Counted from the stretch's first letter, positions 7,942-16,240 are shown. The stretch: DNA of 64,000 nucleotides from Burkholderia guangdongensis (GCF_013403875.1 NZ_JACBNX010000023.1:62001-126000), one strand, 5' to 3'. Translations and numbers: made by a program. The notes: a model not told the origin generated them from the sequence alone.

Positions 7942-8235
7942 AACGCGCGCCTGCCGGCCAGCACCTCGTACACGCGGTTGCTGTTCCCGATGTACGGCTG
8001 CATGTCAGGGACCGACAGGCCCGCCTGCTCCATGCGAAACTTGATCGCATCGATCGATCGGGCTCGGTGCCGCCATCGGGAAGTGCTCGGCCTCATACTT
8101 CTCGACGAAGATCGCCAGAATCTCCAGTTCGTCGCCTTCCGGCGTGCCCGGCGCAGGATCCACGTCGACGAGTGCGGACACCGCCTTCAGGGCAGCCTCG
8201 TAATCGGCCTCGGTTCGAATCGGGTGAATGTCCAC
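7942..8235 (-). pseudogene. higA: HigA-type antitoxin, frameshifted and truncated
   Basis: The GTG-started frame from 8235 reads as the N-terminal half of a HigA-like antitoxin (PIRTEADYEAALKAVSALVD, then DELEILAIFVEKYEAEHFPM). Near 8064 the sense frame shifts into DAIKFRMEQAGLSVPDMQPY and NSNRVYEVLAGRR, the helix-turn-helix part. After AGRR (about 7947) the match ends, and the usual last ~20 residues are missing. No higB-like RelE toxin is visible next to it. This is a dead orphan antitoxin. The frameshift point could be a sequencing error, but the missing C-terminus argues for true decay. Confidence 0.7.
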
Positions 8236-8257
8236 ATCTCGCTACTCCATTTAAACT

Positions 8258-8279
8258 AACGGCGCCATACGGCGCCGTT
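8258..8279 (-). terminator. Terminator hairpin downstream of mazF
   Basis: Perfect 9-bp stem AACGGCGCC / GGCGCCGTT with a 4-base loop, 6 bases past the mazF stop codon on the minus strand. The following bases (AGTTTAAAT) are only moderately T-rich. It probably ends the mazEF transcript before the higA remnant. Confidence 0.6.
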
Positions 8280-8285
8280 GTCACG

Positions 8286-8624
8286 TTACAGATCGAGAAA
8301 CATCCGAACCGCGTACCTAATCGCTTCCATTTCCTCGTCCGTGGCTCGCTCGCCGTTGAACTTGAACCCTCGCGCCTTAAAAGAGAGGTTCACGATCTGG
8401 TCCACGAGCGCTACGCCCGGTCGCGCGAGACTCGAAAGCGGAATCTCCGATTCCCACCCCCGCACCGTCGATGTGATCGGCAGACCCACAACGCGCCCTG
8501 TCAATTCATTGATATCAGTTGGTGTGATTACGACCACCGCTCGATACCCGTCTTGCTCATTACCCTTACTTGGCCCGATGTACAGCCGAATCACATCACC
8601 TGCTTCCGGTACGCCGTTTAGCAT
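8286..8624 (-). CDS. mazF: MazF/PemK-family endoribonuclease toxin
   Basis: A 112-residue protein with the PemK/MazF fold. The N-terminal strand AGDVIRLYIGPSKGNEQDGYR carries the GxEQxGxR-like segment in which the Arg helps cleave mRNA. RAVVVITPTDINELTGRVVG follows, then PITSTVRGWE with the conserved PIT and the Thr/Ser site, and DQIVNLSFKARG with the D-Q and Lys/Arg positions. Toxins of this family cut RNA at short sequence motifs and halt growth until neutralised. The ATG has a good ribosome-binding site (GAAGGAAGA) and lies 26 bases after mazE. Length and motifs are complete, so it is probably functional. Confidence 0.9.
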   Translation of the reverse strand: MLNGVPEAGDVIRLYIGPSKGNEQDGYRAVVVITPTDINELTGRVVGLPITSTVRGWESEIPLSSLARPGVALVDQIVNLSFKARGFKFNGERATDEEMEAIRYAVRMFLDL

Positions 8625-8650
8625 CTTGTTTTCTTCCTTCAGATTCCGCG

Positions 8651-8923
8651 TCAGGTTTGCTCGTCCGGTCCTCCGAACTCACTGCCCTGCGGTTCGCCAA
8701 AGTCGATGATCGGATGCGCCTCGAGCTTTGCCTCGCGGAGCTGTTGCAAGTACCGCTCGCGAGAAAAGCGCTTGATGCCAACGTGCGCGAGAATTTGCAC
8801 CCTGCCATCAACCACATGAATGTCGACTTCCTGTCCCTCCGCGAAATGCGCCTCTTGGGCGACGCTCGCCGGAATTCGAACCGCAAGACTGTTCCCCCAA
8901 CGCTTGAGGGTTTGAACTGTCAT
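8651..8923 (-). CDS. mazE: MazE/AbrB-family antitoxin
   Basis: A 90-residue antitoxin. Residues 1-45 form a SpoVT/AbrB swapped-hairpin DNA-binding domain (TLKRWGNSLAVRIPASVAQ, then EVDIHVVDGRVQI). The acidic, flexible C-terminus (EAHPIIDFGEPQGSEFGGPD) is expected to occupy the MazF active site. I use the ATG at 8923 with AGGAG seven bases upstream; a GTG codon lies immediately before it. Transcription starts from the TTGACA/TACAAT promoter at 9021-9049, flanked by paired palindromes that are likely the autoregulatory operators. Stop and mazF start are 26 bases apart. Confidence 0.9.
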   Translation of the reverse strand: MTVQTLKRWGNSLAVRIPASVAQEAHFAEGQEVDIHVVDGRVQILAHVGIKRFSRERYLQQLREAKLEAHPIIDFGEPQGSEFGGPDEQT

Positions 8924-9002
8924 CACGCGCTCCTTTTCGATCTATCCGTCATCTGCCTACAAAATTCGATTTTTCCAGCAATCTGCCGTAACTCGGCACT
9001 GC

Positions 9003-9061
9003 GTATCAACGCGTTGAAACATTGTAGAGACCGAAGCATAGCGTGTCAACGTCGTTGATAC
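9003..9061 (-). promoter_or_regulatory. mazEF promoter with two operator palindromes
   Basis: On the minus strand, TTGACA (9044-9049) and TACAAT (9021-9026) are separated by exactly 17 bases, a near-consensus sigma-70 promoter. A 13-bp palindrome TCAACGTCGTTGA (9046-9058) overlaps the -35 box. A 12-bp perfect palindrome TCAACGCGTTGA (9006-9017) sits at the expected transcription start. Both share the half-site TCAACG. This is the layout expected for MazE/MazF autorepression, about 80 bases upstream of mazE. Confidence 0.85.
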
Positions 9062-9458
9062 ACCGCAAACCAGCCCCGGACTGCAGTTCATTCTCGCCGA
9101 AACCCATCGCATTTTTCACTGCACCGCAGTCGAATATTTAATTTTTAAATACCGCCCCAAGCACGTACCCTTTCCGCACGTCGCACCACGCACCGCCATT
9201 CAGCCCCTCAGCGAGCATCGCATGATCGATTCCGGAATACCGACGCCCATCGCGCCGCCCAACGCGTCGCATGCTTCCGCCTCGACAGCGGGCGTTGGCC
9301 ATATGCGCAATCGCATCGGCAATATCGCGAACCGCATAGTTCGCGGGGTACCGGATCGCGTACGATCGTCCGATGGCGGGGGCCCCGTTCGTCTCGCCGG
9401 ATTTGCCGCCTCCCGTTCAGGCCCGACGACGCCGTCGTCCAAGAAGAGGACTTAAACC
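9062..9458. other. Right end of the accessory block, no gene
   Basis: About 400 bases with an AT-rich patch near 9135-9155 (AATATTTAATTTTTAAATA). I see no gene on either strand; the short open frames are typical GC-rich noise. The promoter of the following transporter gene should lie here. Confidence 0.4.
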
Positions 9459-10685
9459 ATGTCCGACGCCACCACCGCACGCGCGACACGCGCCACGTCC
9501 GCGGCCAGCGTGTCGCCCGCCGCACTGGTCCTGCTGGTGCTGGTCGGCCTGAACCTGCGGCCGTTCCTCACGTCGGTCGGCCCCGTGCTGGATATCGTGC
9601 GCCGCGACATCGATCTGCCGTTCCGGTCCGCCGCGATGCTGACGACGCTGCCGTTCGTGCTGATGGGCGTCGTCGCGTTCGTCGGCTTCGGGCTCGCGCG
9701 CCGCATCGGCGAAAAGCACGCGCTGTTGGCCGCGCTGTCGCTGCTCGCGGTCGGCTGCGCACTGCGCGCGGTGACGCATGGCAGCGCGACGCTGATCGCC
9801 AGCGCCGGGGTCGCCGGCGCCGGCGTCGCGACGGTCCAGGCGCTGATGCCCGGCGTCGCGAAGCGCTGGTTTCCCAGCCGGATGCCGATGGCGATGGGGC
9901 TCTACTCGGCAGCGCTGGTCGGCGGCGGCGCGCTCGGCGCAGTCACGAGCCCGTGGCTCGCGAGCCATGTCGGCTGGCACTTCGCGCTCGCCGTCTGGGC
10001 AGTGCCCGCGCTCGGCGTGCTCGCGCTCTGGCGCAATGCCGCGCCGCACGGCGCCGACACCGTCGCGACCGGCGCCGCGCCGCCGTCGGTCTCGCGCTTC
10101 GCCGGCCGTCCGCGCGCATGGCAGCTCGCCGCGTATTTCGGTCTCGCGAACAGCGGCTATTCGAGCCTCGTCGCATGGCTGCCGTCCTTTTACCGGCAAA
10201 TCGGCATGGACCTCCAGCAGAGCGGCAACCTGCTCGCGTGGATGGCGCTGTTCCAGGCGATCGCCGCGTTCCTGATGCCGATGCTCGCCCGCCGCTCCGA
10301 CGACCGGCGCCCGGTTCTGTGGCTGGCCCTCGCGCTGCAGTGCGTCGGCTTCGCCGGCTTCGCGATGTTCCCGACGCTCGCGCCGTGGCTGTGGGTCGCG
10401 GTCGCGGGGCTCGGTCTCGGCGGCTTCTTCTCGCTGAGCCTGATCGTCACACTCGACCATCTGCCCAATCCTCACGACGCCGGCGCGCTGGCCGCGTTCG
10501 TGCAGGGCATCGGCTTCCCGATCGCCGCCGCCGGCCCCTGGCTGATCGGCTGGCTGCGCGATGCCGGCGGCAGCTTCACCACCGGGTGGCTGCTGCATCT
10601 GGCCGTCGCGCTCGCGATGGCCGGGCTGACCGCCGCTTTCTCGCCCGCGAGCTACCGCCGCAGCATGACACCCCGACACGCGTGA
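9459..10685 (+). CDS. CynX/NimT-family MFS transporter
   Basis: A 408-residue, 12-helix major facilitator. The start of helix 1 has the subfamily signature LVGLNLRPFLTSVGPVL, and the loop after helix 2 has GLARRIGEKHALL. The C-terminal half has the QGIGFPIAAAGPWLIGWLRD segment. The CynX/NimT branch includes a cyanate transporter and a 2-nitroimidazole exporter; the substrate here cannot be inferred. The ATG is preceded by a weak AGAGGA. The gene stands alone on the plus strand, 170 bases before an amino-acid binding protein gene. Confidence 0.88.
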   Translation: MSDATTARATRATSAASVSPAALVLLVLVGLNLRPFLTSVGPVLDIVRRDIDLPFRSAAMLTTLPFVLMGVVAFVGFGLARRIGEKHALLAALSLLAVGCALRAVTHGSATLIASAGVAGAGVATVQALMPGVAKRWFPSRMPMAMGLYSAALVGGGALGAVTSPWLASHVGWHFALAVWAVPALGVLALWRNAAPHGADTVATGAAPPSVSRFAGRPRAWQLAAYFGLANSGYSSLVAWLPSFYRQIGMDLQQSGNLLAWMALFQAIAAFLMPMLARRSDDRRPVLWLALALQCVGFAGFAMFPTLAPWLWVAVAGLGLGGFFSLSLIVTLDHLPNPHDAGALAAFVQGIGFPIAAAGPWLIGWLRDAGGSFTTGWLLHLAVALAMAGLTAAFSPASYRRSMTPRHA

Positions 10686-10854
10686 CACGACGCACGCGGG
10701 ATCCGCATTCCGGGCGCTAGACCGCTCAGGAATCGGACGGGCGCGCGCCCTTCATCGGCATGGAACCTTCCCGCCCGCCGCCGGCGAGCGGCGCCGTTGC
10801 GCCCGTCCGCGACATTCACATTCCAACGACACCCGTCATTCACAAGGAGACACC

Positions 10855-11625
10855 ATGAACAAACTCGTACTCGCGCTCGCCGTCGCGCTGGCGTCCAGCG
10901 CCGGATATGCGAAGGACATGACCACCGTCCGCTTCGGCGTCGACCCGAGCTATGCGCCGTTCGAATCGAGGGCGACCGACGGCCAGCTCGTCGGCTTCGA
11001 CATCGATCTCGGCAACGCGATCTGCGACCGGATGAAGGTCAAGTGCGTCTGGATCGAAAACGCATTCGACGGGATGATCCCGGCGCTGAAGGCGAGGAAG
11101 TTCGACGGGATCCTGTCGTCGATGAGCGTGACCGAAAAACGCGCGGAGCAGATCGCGTTCACCGACCCGATCGACAACGTGCTGCCCCGCCTCGTCGCGC
11201 GGCGCGGCTCGAACCTGCAGCCGACCGCTGAATCGCTGAAGGGCAAGAGCGTCGGCGTCGAGCAGGGTTCGACGCAGGAAGCCTACGCGCGCGCGTACTG
11301 GGAGCCGAAGGGCGTGATCCTCCGCACGTATCAGAATCAGGATCTCGTGTACGCGGATCTCGTCTCCGGCCGTCTCGACGCATCGCTGCAATCGTCGGTC
11401 CAGGCGGAACTCGGCTTCCTGAAGACCGCGAACGGCGCCAATTTCGAGTTTGCCGGTCCGACGCTGCGCGATCCGAAGACGCTCGGCGTCGGCGCCGCGA
11501 TCGGCCTGCGCAAGGACGACAACGATCTGCGCGTGCAGATCAACAAGGCGCTCGCCGACATCATCAAGGACGGCACCTACCAGCGCATCGAGCGCAAGTA
11601 CTTCTCGTTCGACATCTACAACTGA
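10855..11625 (+). CDS. Periplasmic basic amino-acid-binding protein (ArgT/HisJ-like)
   Basis: A 256-residue solute-binding protein of the family-3 type. A signal peptide (about residues 1-19, ending SAGYA) is followed by TVRFGVDPSYAPFESRATDG and GFDIDLGNAICDRM. These carry the ligand-contacting positions typical of lysine/arginine/ornithine- or histidine-binding proteins. The FDGILSSMSVTEKRAEQIAF segment is also characteristic. The ATG has a strong AAGGAGA site. No ABC permease or ATPase gene is adjacent, so it must use a system encoded elsewhere or act as an orphan. The ligand is inferred from family only. Confidence 0.9.
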   Translation: MNKLVLALAVALASSAGYAKDMTTVRFGVDPSYAPFESRATDGQLVGFDIDLGNAICDRMKVKCVWIENAFDGMIPALKARKFDGILSSMSVTEKRAEQIAFTDPIDNVLPRLVARRGSNLQPTAESLKGKSVGVEQGSTQEAYARAYWEPKGVILRTYQNQDLVYADLVSGRLDASLQSSVQAELGFLKTANGANFEFAGPTLRDPKTLGVGAAIGLRKDDNDLRVQINKALADIIKDGTYQRIERKYFSFDIYN

Positions 11626-12060
11626 CCTTCCGCCGGTTCCGGCCACGCCCGCTGCGCGGGGCGCATCCGCTCCCACGCGCGGGCCATCTGCAGCACGCCG
11701 AGATCGTCGAAACGGCGTCCCGCGATCTGCAGGCCGATCGGCATCCCGTCGGACGCGTACCCGCAGTTGATCGACGCGGCCGGCTGCTCGGAAAAGTTGA
11801 AGACGATCGTAAAGACGACCTGCTCGATCGGGCTCAGGCCTTCCTGCTCGACGTGCGTGTCCTCCGCGCCGAACGCGGGCCGCGGGAAGGTCGGCGACAG
11901 CACGAAATCGTAATCGCGCGTCGCCGCGATGGTCTGCGCGCGCAGCGCGATCGTCTGCGCGTACGCGTCGTAGATCTGCTCGCCGGTCGCGCCCGCGCTC
12001 GAATCGGCGAGATGGCGCACGATCGCGGATACCTTCGCGCGGCTCGCGGCCCACTTCACG
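11616..12060 (-). pseudogene. Amidase, C-terminal fragment
   Basis: About 145 codons match only the end of an amidase-signature enzyme: YDFVLSPTFPRPAFGAEDTH, then FNFSEQPAASINCGYASDGM and PIGLQIAGRRFDDLGVLQMA. The catalytic Ser-cisSer-Lys region is absent. Upstream the frame runs straight into the 3' end of the phosphoesterase gene (stop at 12064), so the 5' two thirds were deleted. The end overlaps the binding-protein stop by 10 bases on the opposite strand. It is non-functional unless some other domain context exists, which I do not see. Confidence 0.8.
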
Positions 12061-12063
12061 CCA

Positions 12064-13287
12064 TCACGGGTTCGTGAAGATGTCCGTGCCGAAGCCCTGC
12101 AACCCGGCCTGTCCCGCATAGCCGAGATGGCCGAGGCCGAAGATGTCCTCGACGCTCTTCAGCATCGCGTAGTGGTTGTACGGCACCGTCGACACCGTGC
12201 CCGGCTTGATGAACTTCGAGATCATCACCGCGCCGGTCCGGTCGCCGCCGAAGCTCTGCTTGGTCACCGTGAGCGTCATACCCTTGTACTTGAGCGTCGT
12301 TTTCTGCGGAAACGGCTCGAGATTCGGCCCCGGCTGCTGGCGGCAGCACGCGGTGCCGGTATACGTCAGCGCCTCGCCGCCGGGCGCCGGCGTCACCGAC
12401 GCGTAGCTGCTCTCGTCGAAGTTGATGATCAACAGGCCATCCTGCCTGAACGCCGGCGACGACGTGATGAGCGGCACCCACTTCTGCAGGAACGTGTCGA
12501 CGCTCGCCAGACCGCCGGGCTGGCCGTTCGCGCAAGGCGAATCGTGGCCGTCGCTGCACAGGTTCGGCGTGATCAGGTTGAAGTTCGCGGTCGTCGCGAC
12601 CGACTGCAGGTCGGCCGTCATCCGGTCCAGGTTGACGACGTGCTGCCCGCAGTCCGGCGAGTCGATGATCGAGTGGAAATACATGAACGGATCGTGGCGC
12701 GTCGCGTACTGGTCGCCCAGCGGCACCGCCGCGCTCGGCGCCTGCGCCGCCTGCGTGAGATCGACGGTGTTCAGCGCCGGATGCCCGCAGGTCGCCGCCT
12801 CGCGGTTCGGGTCGTTGCCCATGTCCTCTTCGTAGCCCTTCCACGTGAGGCCGGCGGCCGTCAGCTGATCGGGCAGCGTCTTCACCGACGCCGGGTACAC
12901 GCAGCCGGCGCCGATCGCCTGGCCGTCCGCCGTCATGCCCTTCAGCGCGACGTCCCGATAGGTCGGACAGTCGTTGTCCGTTTCCATCGTCGGCGACTGC
13001 CCGCTGATCATCGAGATGTAGTTGTCGAGGCTCACGTGCCCGGTGCCGTGGTACTGCTGCGCGAGCGCGCCCTGCGACGCGAGCGTCCGTGCGAGATACG
13101 GCGCCTTCGTGTTCGCGCCGAACGTCGTCGCGTAGTTCTCGTTTTCGAGCGTGATCACGAACACGTGATGGATCTGGCTCAGCCCCTGCGTCGTCGGGCC
13201 CGGCGACGAGCAGGCTGACATCGCGATTCCGACGATCGTCACGGCGACGACGGCAAGCAAGCGGCGCATCAACGTGCGTGACGACAT
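12064..13287 (-). CDS. Lipoprotein phosphoesterase (acid phosphatase / phospholipase C family)
   Basis: A 407-residue protein of the PF04185-type phosphoesterase family, which includes acid phosphatases and phospholipases C. The N-terminus is a lipoprotein signal (basic RTLMRR, hydrophobic core, lipobox IAMSA-C26). HHVFVITLENENYATTFG holds the metal-binding Glu/Asn of the family, and GTGHVSLDNYISMISGQSP resembles the nucleophile loop. Several Cys in the mature part (NDCPTYRD, SPDCGQH, ACCRQQPG) may form disulfides. I chose the ATG at 13287, which has GGAGAAGG just upstream; an upstream extension to 13449 is not family-like. The stop lies 4 bases from the amidase remnant. The substrate is unknown. 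Confidence 0.85.
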   Translation of the reverse strand: MSSRTLMRRLLAVVAVTIVGIAMSACSSPGPTTQGLSQIHHVFVITLENENYATTFGANTKAPYLARTLASQGALAQQYHGTGHVSLDNYISMISGQSPTMETDNDCPTYRDVALKGMTADGQAIGAGCVYPASVKTLPDQLTAAGLTWKGYEEDMGNDPNREAATCGHPALNTVDLTQAAQAPSAAVPLGDQYATRHDPFMYFHSIIDSPDCGQHVVNLDRMTADLQSVATTANFNLITPNLCSDGHDSPCANGQPGGLASVDTFLQKWVPLITSSPAFRQDGLLIINFDESSYASVTPAPGGEALTYTGTACCRQQPGPNLEPFPQKTTLKYKGMTLTVTKQSFGGDRTGAVMISKFIKPGTVSTVPYNHYAMLKSVEDIFGLGHLGYAGQAGLQGFGTDIFTNP

Positions 13288-13465
13288 GACCTTCTCCAGG
13301 TTGGGTCGCGCTCGACGCACACCGCGCCCGAAGCGGGCTTGCGCGCCATCGCGCGCCGCCGGCCGGCGACGCCACGCAACGGGCGAGAAACATCGAGCCG
13401 GCGAGCGCGAACGGCCCGCCTCATTCCGGCACGGCGCGCTTCGCCGCACCGCGCATGTCCCGGCG

Positions 13466-14032
13466 TTACTTCTTGTCCGGATCCGCCACGCCAGGCGGCT
13501 TGAACGGGAACGAGCTGAACATCGACTTCGCCTGGTTCTGCATCTGCTCCTGCATCTGCACGAACATGTTCTTCGACTGCTCGATATAGCTCGTCATCAT
13601 CCCCTGCATCATCGGGGCCTGCATGTTCATGAACTGCGACCAGACTTCCGGATTCATCGCATTGGTCTCGTACAGGCTCTTCGACTGCTCGGCCAGCTTG
13701 TTCTGGATGTCGATGAACGCCTGGATGTTCTTTTCCAGATAGGTGCCCATCATCCCCTGCATCGCATGGCCGTAGAAGCGGATGATCTGCGACAGCATCG
13801 ACGACGAGAACATCGGCACGCCGCCGCTTTCTTCCTCGAGAATGATCTGCAGGAGGATGCTGCGGGTCAGGTCTTCGTTCGATTTCGCATCGATGACCTT
13901 GAAATCCTCCTGATCGAGCACGAGCTGCTTCACGTCCGTCAACGTGATGTACGTGCTCGTTTCGGTATCGTATAGCCGGCGGTTCGGGTACTTCTTGATG
14001 AGCCGCTCGGCGGTTTTCTTTGTAGTGATCAT
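13466..14032 (-). CDS. phaR: Polyhydroxybutyrate regulator PhaR
   Basis: A 188-residue PHB regulator. The N-terminal DNA-binding domain has the invariant IKKYPNRRLYDTETSTYITL (residues 12-31). Two PHB-accumulation regulatory segments follow (FYGHAMQGMMGTYLEKNIQA, then MMQGMMTSYIEQSKNMFVQM), Met-rich amphipathic helices that bind PHB granules. PhaR represses phasin genes and its own gene until granules sequester it. It is the last gene of the minus-strand pha cluster, separated from phaB by a hairpin, so it may be made at a different level from the enzymes. ATG at 14032. Confidence 0.95.
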   Translation of the reverse strand: MITTKKTAERLIKKYPNRRLYDTETSTYITLTDVKQLVLDQEDFKVIDAKSNEDLTRSILLQIILEEESGGVPMFSSSMLSQIIRFYGHAMQGMMGTYLEKNIQAFIDIQNKLAEQSKSLYETNAMNPEVWSQFMNMQAPMMQGMMTSYIEQSKNMFVQMQEQMQNQAKSMFSSFPFKPPGVADPDKK

Positions 14033-14065
14033 GAAACGCCTTTACATGCCAGCGCAATGCAGTAA

Positions 14066-14098
14066 CAAACCCCGTGGTCCGGCAGGCCGACCGCGGGG
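14066..14098 (-). terminator. Hairpin between phaB and phaR
   Basis: A 10-bp stem (CCCCGTGGTC with GACCGCGGGG, one G-T pair) and a 9-base loop. On the minus strand it is followed by TTTGTT. It is likely a partial terminator or a 3'-end stabiliser for the phaB message. Confidence 0.6.
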
Positions 14099-14148
14099 CG
14101 CTTCGAAACGCGGGCTCGCCCGGTGCGAGAGGAACCGGGCAGCCGGGG

Positions 14149-14889
14149 TCAGCCCATGTGCAGGCCGCCGTTCAGCGAGAAGTCCGCGCCCGTCGCGAAG
14201 CCGGCCTCGTTCGACGCGAGCCATGCGCAGATCGAGCCGATTTCGTCCGGCGTGCCGAGGCGGCGCACCGGAATCGTCGCGACGATCTTCTCGAGCACTT
14301 CCGGACGGATCGCCTTCACCATGTCCGTGCCGATGTAGCCCGGCGACACGGTGTTGACCGTCACGCCCTTCGTCGCGACTTCCTGCGCGAGCGCCATCGT
14401 GAAGCCGTGGATGCCGGCCTTCGCGGTCGAGTAGTTCGTCTGGCCGAACTGCCCCTTCTGGCCGTTCACCGACGAAATGTTGATGATGCGGCCAAAGCCG
14501 CGCTCGACCATCCCGTCGATCACCTGCTTCGTCACGTTGAACAGGCTCGTCAGGTTCGTGTCGATGACGGCCGTCCAGTCTTCGCTCGTCATCTTGCGGA
14601 ACACGACGTCACGCGTGATGCCCGCGTTGTTGACGAGCACGTCGACCTCGCCGACTTCGGACTTGACCTTGTCGAACGCGACCTTCGTCGATTCCCAGTC
14701 GGCGACGTTGCCTTCCGACGCGACGAAATCGAAGCCGAGCGCCTTCTGGGCCTCGATCCATTTGACGCGGCGCGGCGAATTCGGGCCGCAGCCCGCGACG
14801 ACCTTGAAGCCGTCCTTTGCCAGGCGCTGGCAAATGCTGGTGCCAATGCCACCCATACCGCCCGTTACGTAAGCAACTCGCTGAGTCAT
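14149..14889 (-). CDS. phaB: Acetoacetyl-CoA reductase
   Basis: A 246-residue NADPH-dependent short-chain dehydrogenase that reduces acetoacetyl-CoA to (R)-3-hydroxybutyryl-CoA, the second step of PHB synthesis. The cofactor-binding TGGMGGIG lies at residues 9-16, NNAG at 87-90, and the catalytic Ser140, Tyr153 and Lys157 in ISSVNGQ and YSTAK. The C-terminal PGYIGTDMV and FSLNGGLHMG are typical of PhaB rather than FabG. It is preceded by phaA and followed by phaR, with hairpins in both gaps. Confidence 0.97.
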   Translation of the reverse strand: MTQRVAYVTGGMGGIGTSICQRLAKDGFKVVAGCGPNSPRRVKWIEAQKALGFDFVASEGNVADWESTKVAFDKVKSEVGEVDVLVNNAGITRDVVFRKMTSEDWTAVIDTNLTSLFNVTKQVIDGMVERGFGRIINISSVNGQKGQFGQTNYSTAKAGIHGFTMALAQEVATKGVTVNTVSPGYIGTDMVKAIRPEVLEKIVATIPVRRLGTPDEIGSICAWLASNEAGFATGADFSLNGGLHMG

Positions 14890-14950
14890 ATACTCACTCC
14901 ATTTACATTTTGATGAGAAGGGCCGAGCGGGCGACCTCTGACCTCACGAA

Positions 14951-14987
14951 GCGCCGGGCGGGCCCCGCAACAGGGCCCGCCCGGCGC
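14951..14987 (-). repeat. 15-bp perfect inverted repeat between phaA and phaB
   Basis: GCGCCGGGCGGGCCC (14951-14965) pairs perfectly with GGGCCCGCCCGGCGC (14973-14987) around a 7-base loop. No U-tract follows on the minus strand (TTCGTGAGG), so a simple intrinsic terminator is unlikely. A message-processing or stabilising hairpin is more plausible. Confidence 0.7.
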
Positions 14988-14997
14988 CGAGAGACGA

Positions 14998-16179
14998 TTA
15001 CGGACGTTCGACGGCGAGCGCGACGCCCATGCCGCCGCCGATGCACAGCGACGCGAGACCGCGCTTCGCGTCGCGCTTTTGCATCTCGTACAGCAGCGTG
15101 ACGAGAATCCGGCAGCCGGACGCGCCGATCGGGTGGCCGATCGCGATCGCGCCGCCGTTCACGTTCACCTTCGACGTGTCCCAGCCCATCTGCTGGTGGA
15201 CCGCGAGCGCCTGCGCGGCGAACGCTTCGTTGATTTCCATCAGGTCGAGATCGCCCGGCGTCCAGCCCGCGCGCTCGAGGCAACGGCGCGACGCCGGCAC
15301 CGGGCCCATGCCCATCACGCTCGGATCGAGGCCCGCGCTCGCGTACGCCTTGATGCGCGCGAGCGGCTTCAGGCCCAGCGCCTCGGCCTTCTTCGCCGAC
15401 ATCACGAGCACGGCAGCCGCGCCGTCGTTCAGGCCCGACGCGTTCGCGGCCGTCACGGTGCCTTCCTTCGTGAACGCCGGCTTCAGGCTCGAGAGCGATT
15501 CGGCCGTCACGCCGTGGCGCACGAACTCGTCGGTCGCGAAGCTGAGCGGATCGCCCTTGCGTTGCGGAATCAGGATCGGCACGATCTCGTCGTTGAAGCG
15601 GCCGGCCTTCTGCGCGGCTTCCGCCTTGTTCTGCGACAGCGCCGCGAACGCGTCCTGCGCTTCGCGCGTGATCCCGTATTCCTTCGCGACGTTCTCCGCG
15701 GTGATGCCCATGTGGTACTTGTTGTACACGTCCCACAGGCCGTCGACGATCATGCTGTCGATCAGTTTCGCGTCACCCATGCGGAAGCCGTCGCGCGAGC
15801 CCGGCAGCACGTGCGGCGCGGCGCTCATGTTCTCCTGGCCGCCCGCGATGACGATGTCCGCGTCGCCGGCGACGATCGCGTTCGCGGCGAGCATCACGGC
15901 CTTCAGGCCGGAGCCGCACACCTTGTTGATCGTCATCCCCGGCACGGCGCTCGGCAGCCCCGCCTTGATCACCGATTGACGCGCCGGGTTCTGGCCCGAA
16001 CCCGCCGTCAGCACCTGACCCATGATCACTTCGCTGACCTGCTCCGGCTTCACGCCGCCGCGTTCGAGCACTGCCTTGATCACGGTCGCGCCGAGCTCGG
16101 GCGCGGCGATCTTCGCGAGCGAACCGCCGAATTTGCCGACCGCGGTACGGGCGGCCGATACGATCACTACGTCAGTCAT
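14998..16179 (-). CDS. phaA: Acetyl-CoA acetyltransferase (beta-ketothiolase)
   Basis: A 393-residue biosynthetic thiolase that condenses two acetyl-CoA to acetoacetyl-CoA, the first step of PHB synthesis. Nucleophile Cys88 lies in NKVCGSGLKAV. The catalytic His is in GGAIAIGHPIGASG (about residue 349), and the second Cys is in LCIGGGMG (about 379). The ATG at 16179 has a GGAGGACAGGG ribosome site. An upstream in-frame extension to 16260 is not family-like. It lies between phaC and phaB. Confidence 0.97.
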   Translation of the reverse strand: MTDVVIVSAARTAVGKFGGSLAKIAAPELGATVIKAVLERGGVKPEQVSEVIMGQVLTAGSGQNPARQSVIKAGLPSAVPGMTINKVCGSGLKAVMLAANAIVAGDADIVIAGGQENMSAAPHVLPGSRDGFRMGDAKLIDSMIVDGLWDVYNKYHMGITAENVAKEYGITREAQDAFAALSQNKAEAAQKAGRFNDEIVPILIPQRKGDPLSFATDEFVRHGVTAESLSSLKPAFTKEGTVTAANASGLNDGAAAVLVMSAKKAEALGLKPLARIKAYASAGLDPSVMGMGPVPASRRCLERAGWTPGDLDLMEINEAFAAQALAVHQQMGWDTSKVNVNGGAIAIGHPIGASGCRILVTLLYEMQKRDAKRGLASLCIGGGMGVALAVERP

Positions 16180-16240
16180 TTCCCTGTCCTCCGGGCGCTC
16201 GCGACACGGCGCATCGCTTGCCTGCCCTGTTGATAAAATC

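Noticed and set aside
9200..9455. Small open frames on both strands before the CynX-type gene
   Set aside because: They have no ribosome site or motif, and overlapping frames on both strands are equally open, as expected by chance at this GC content.
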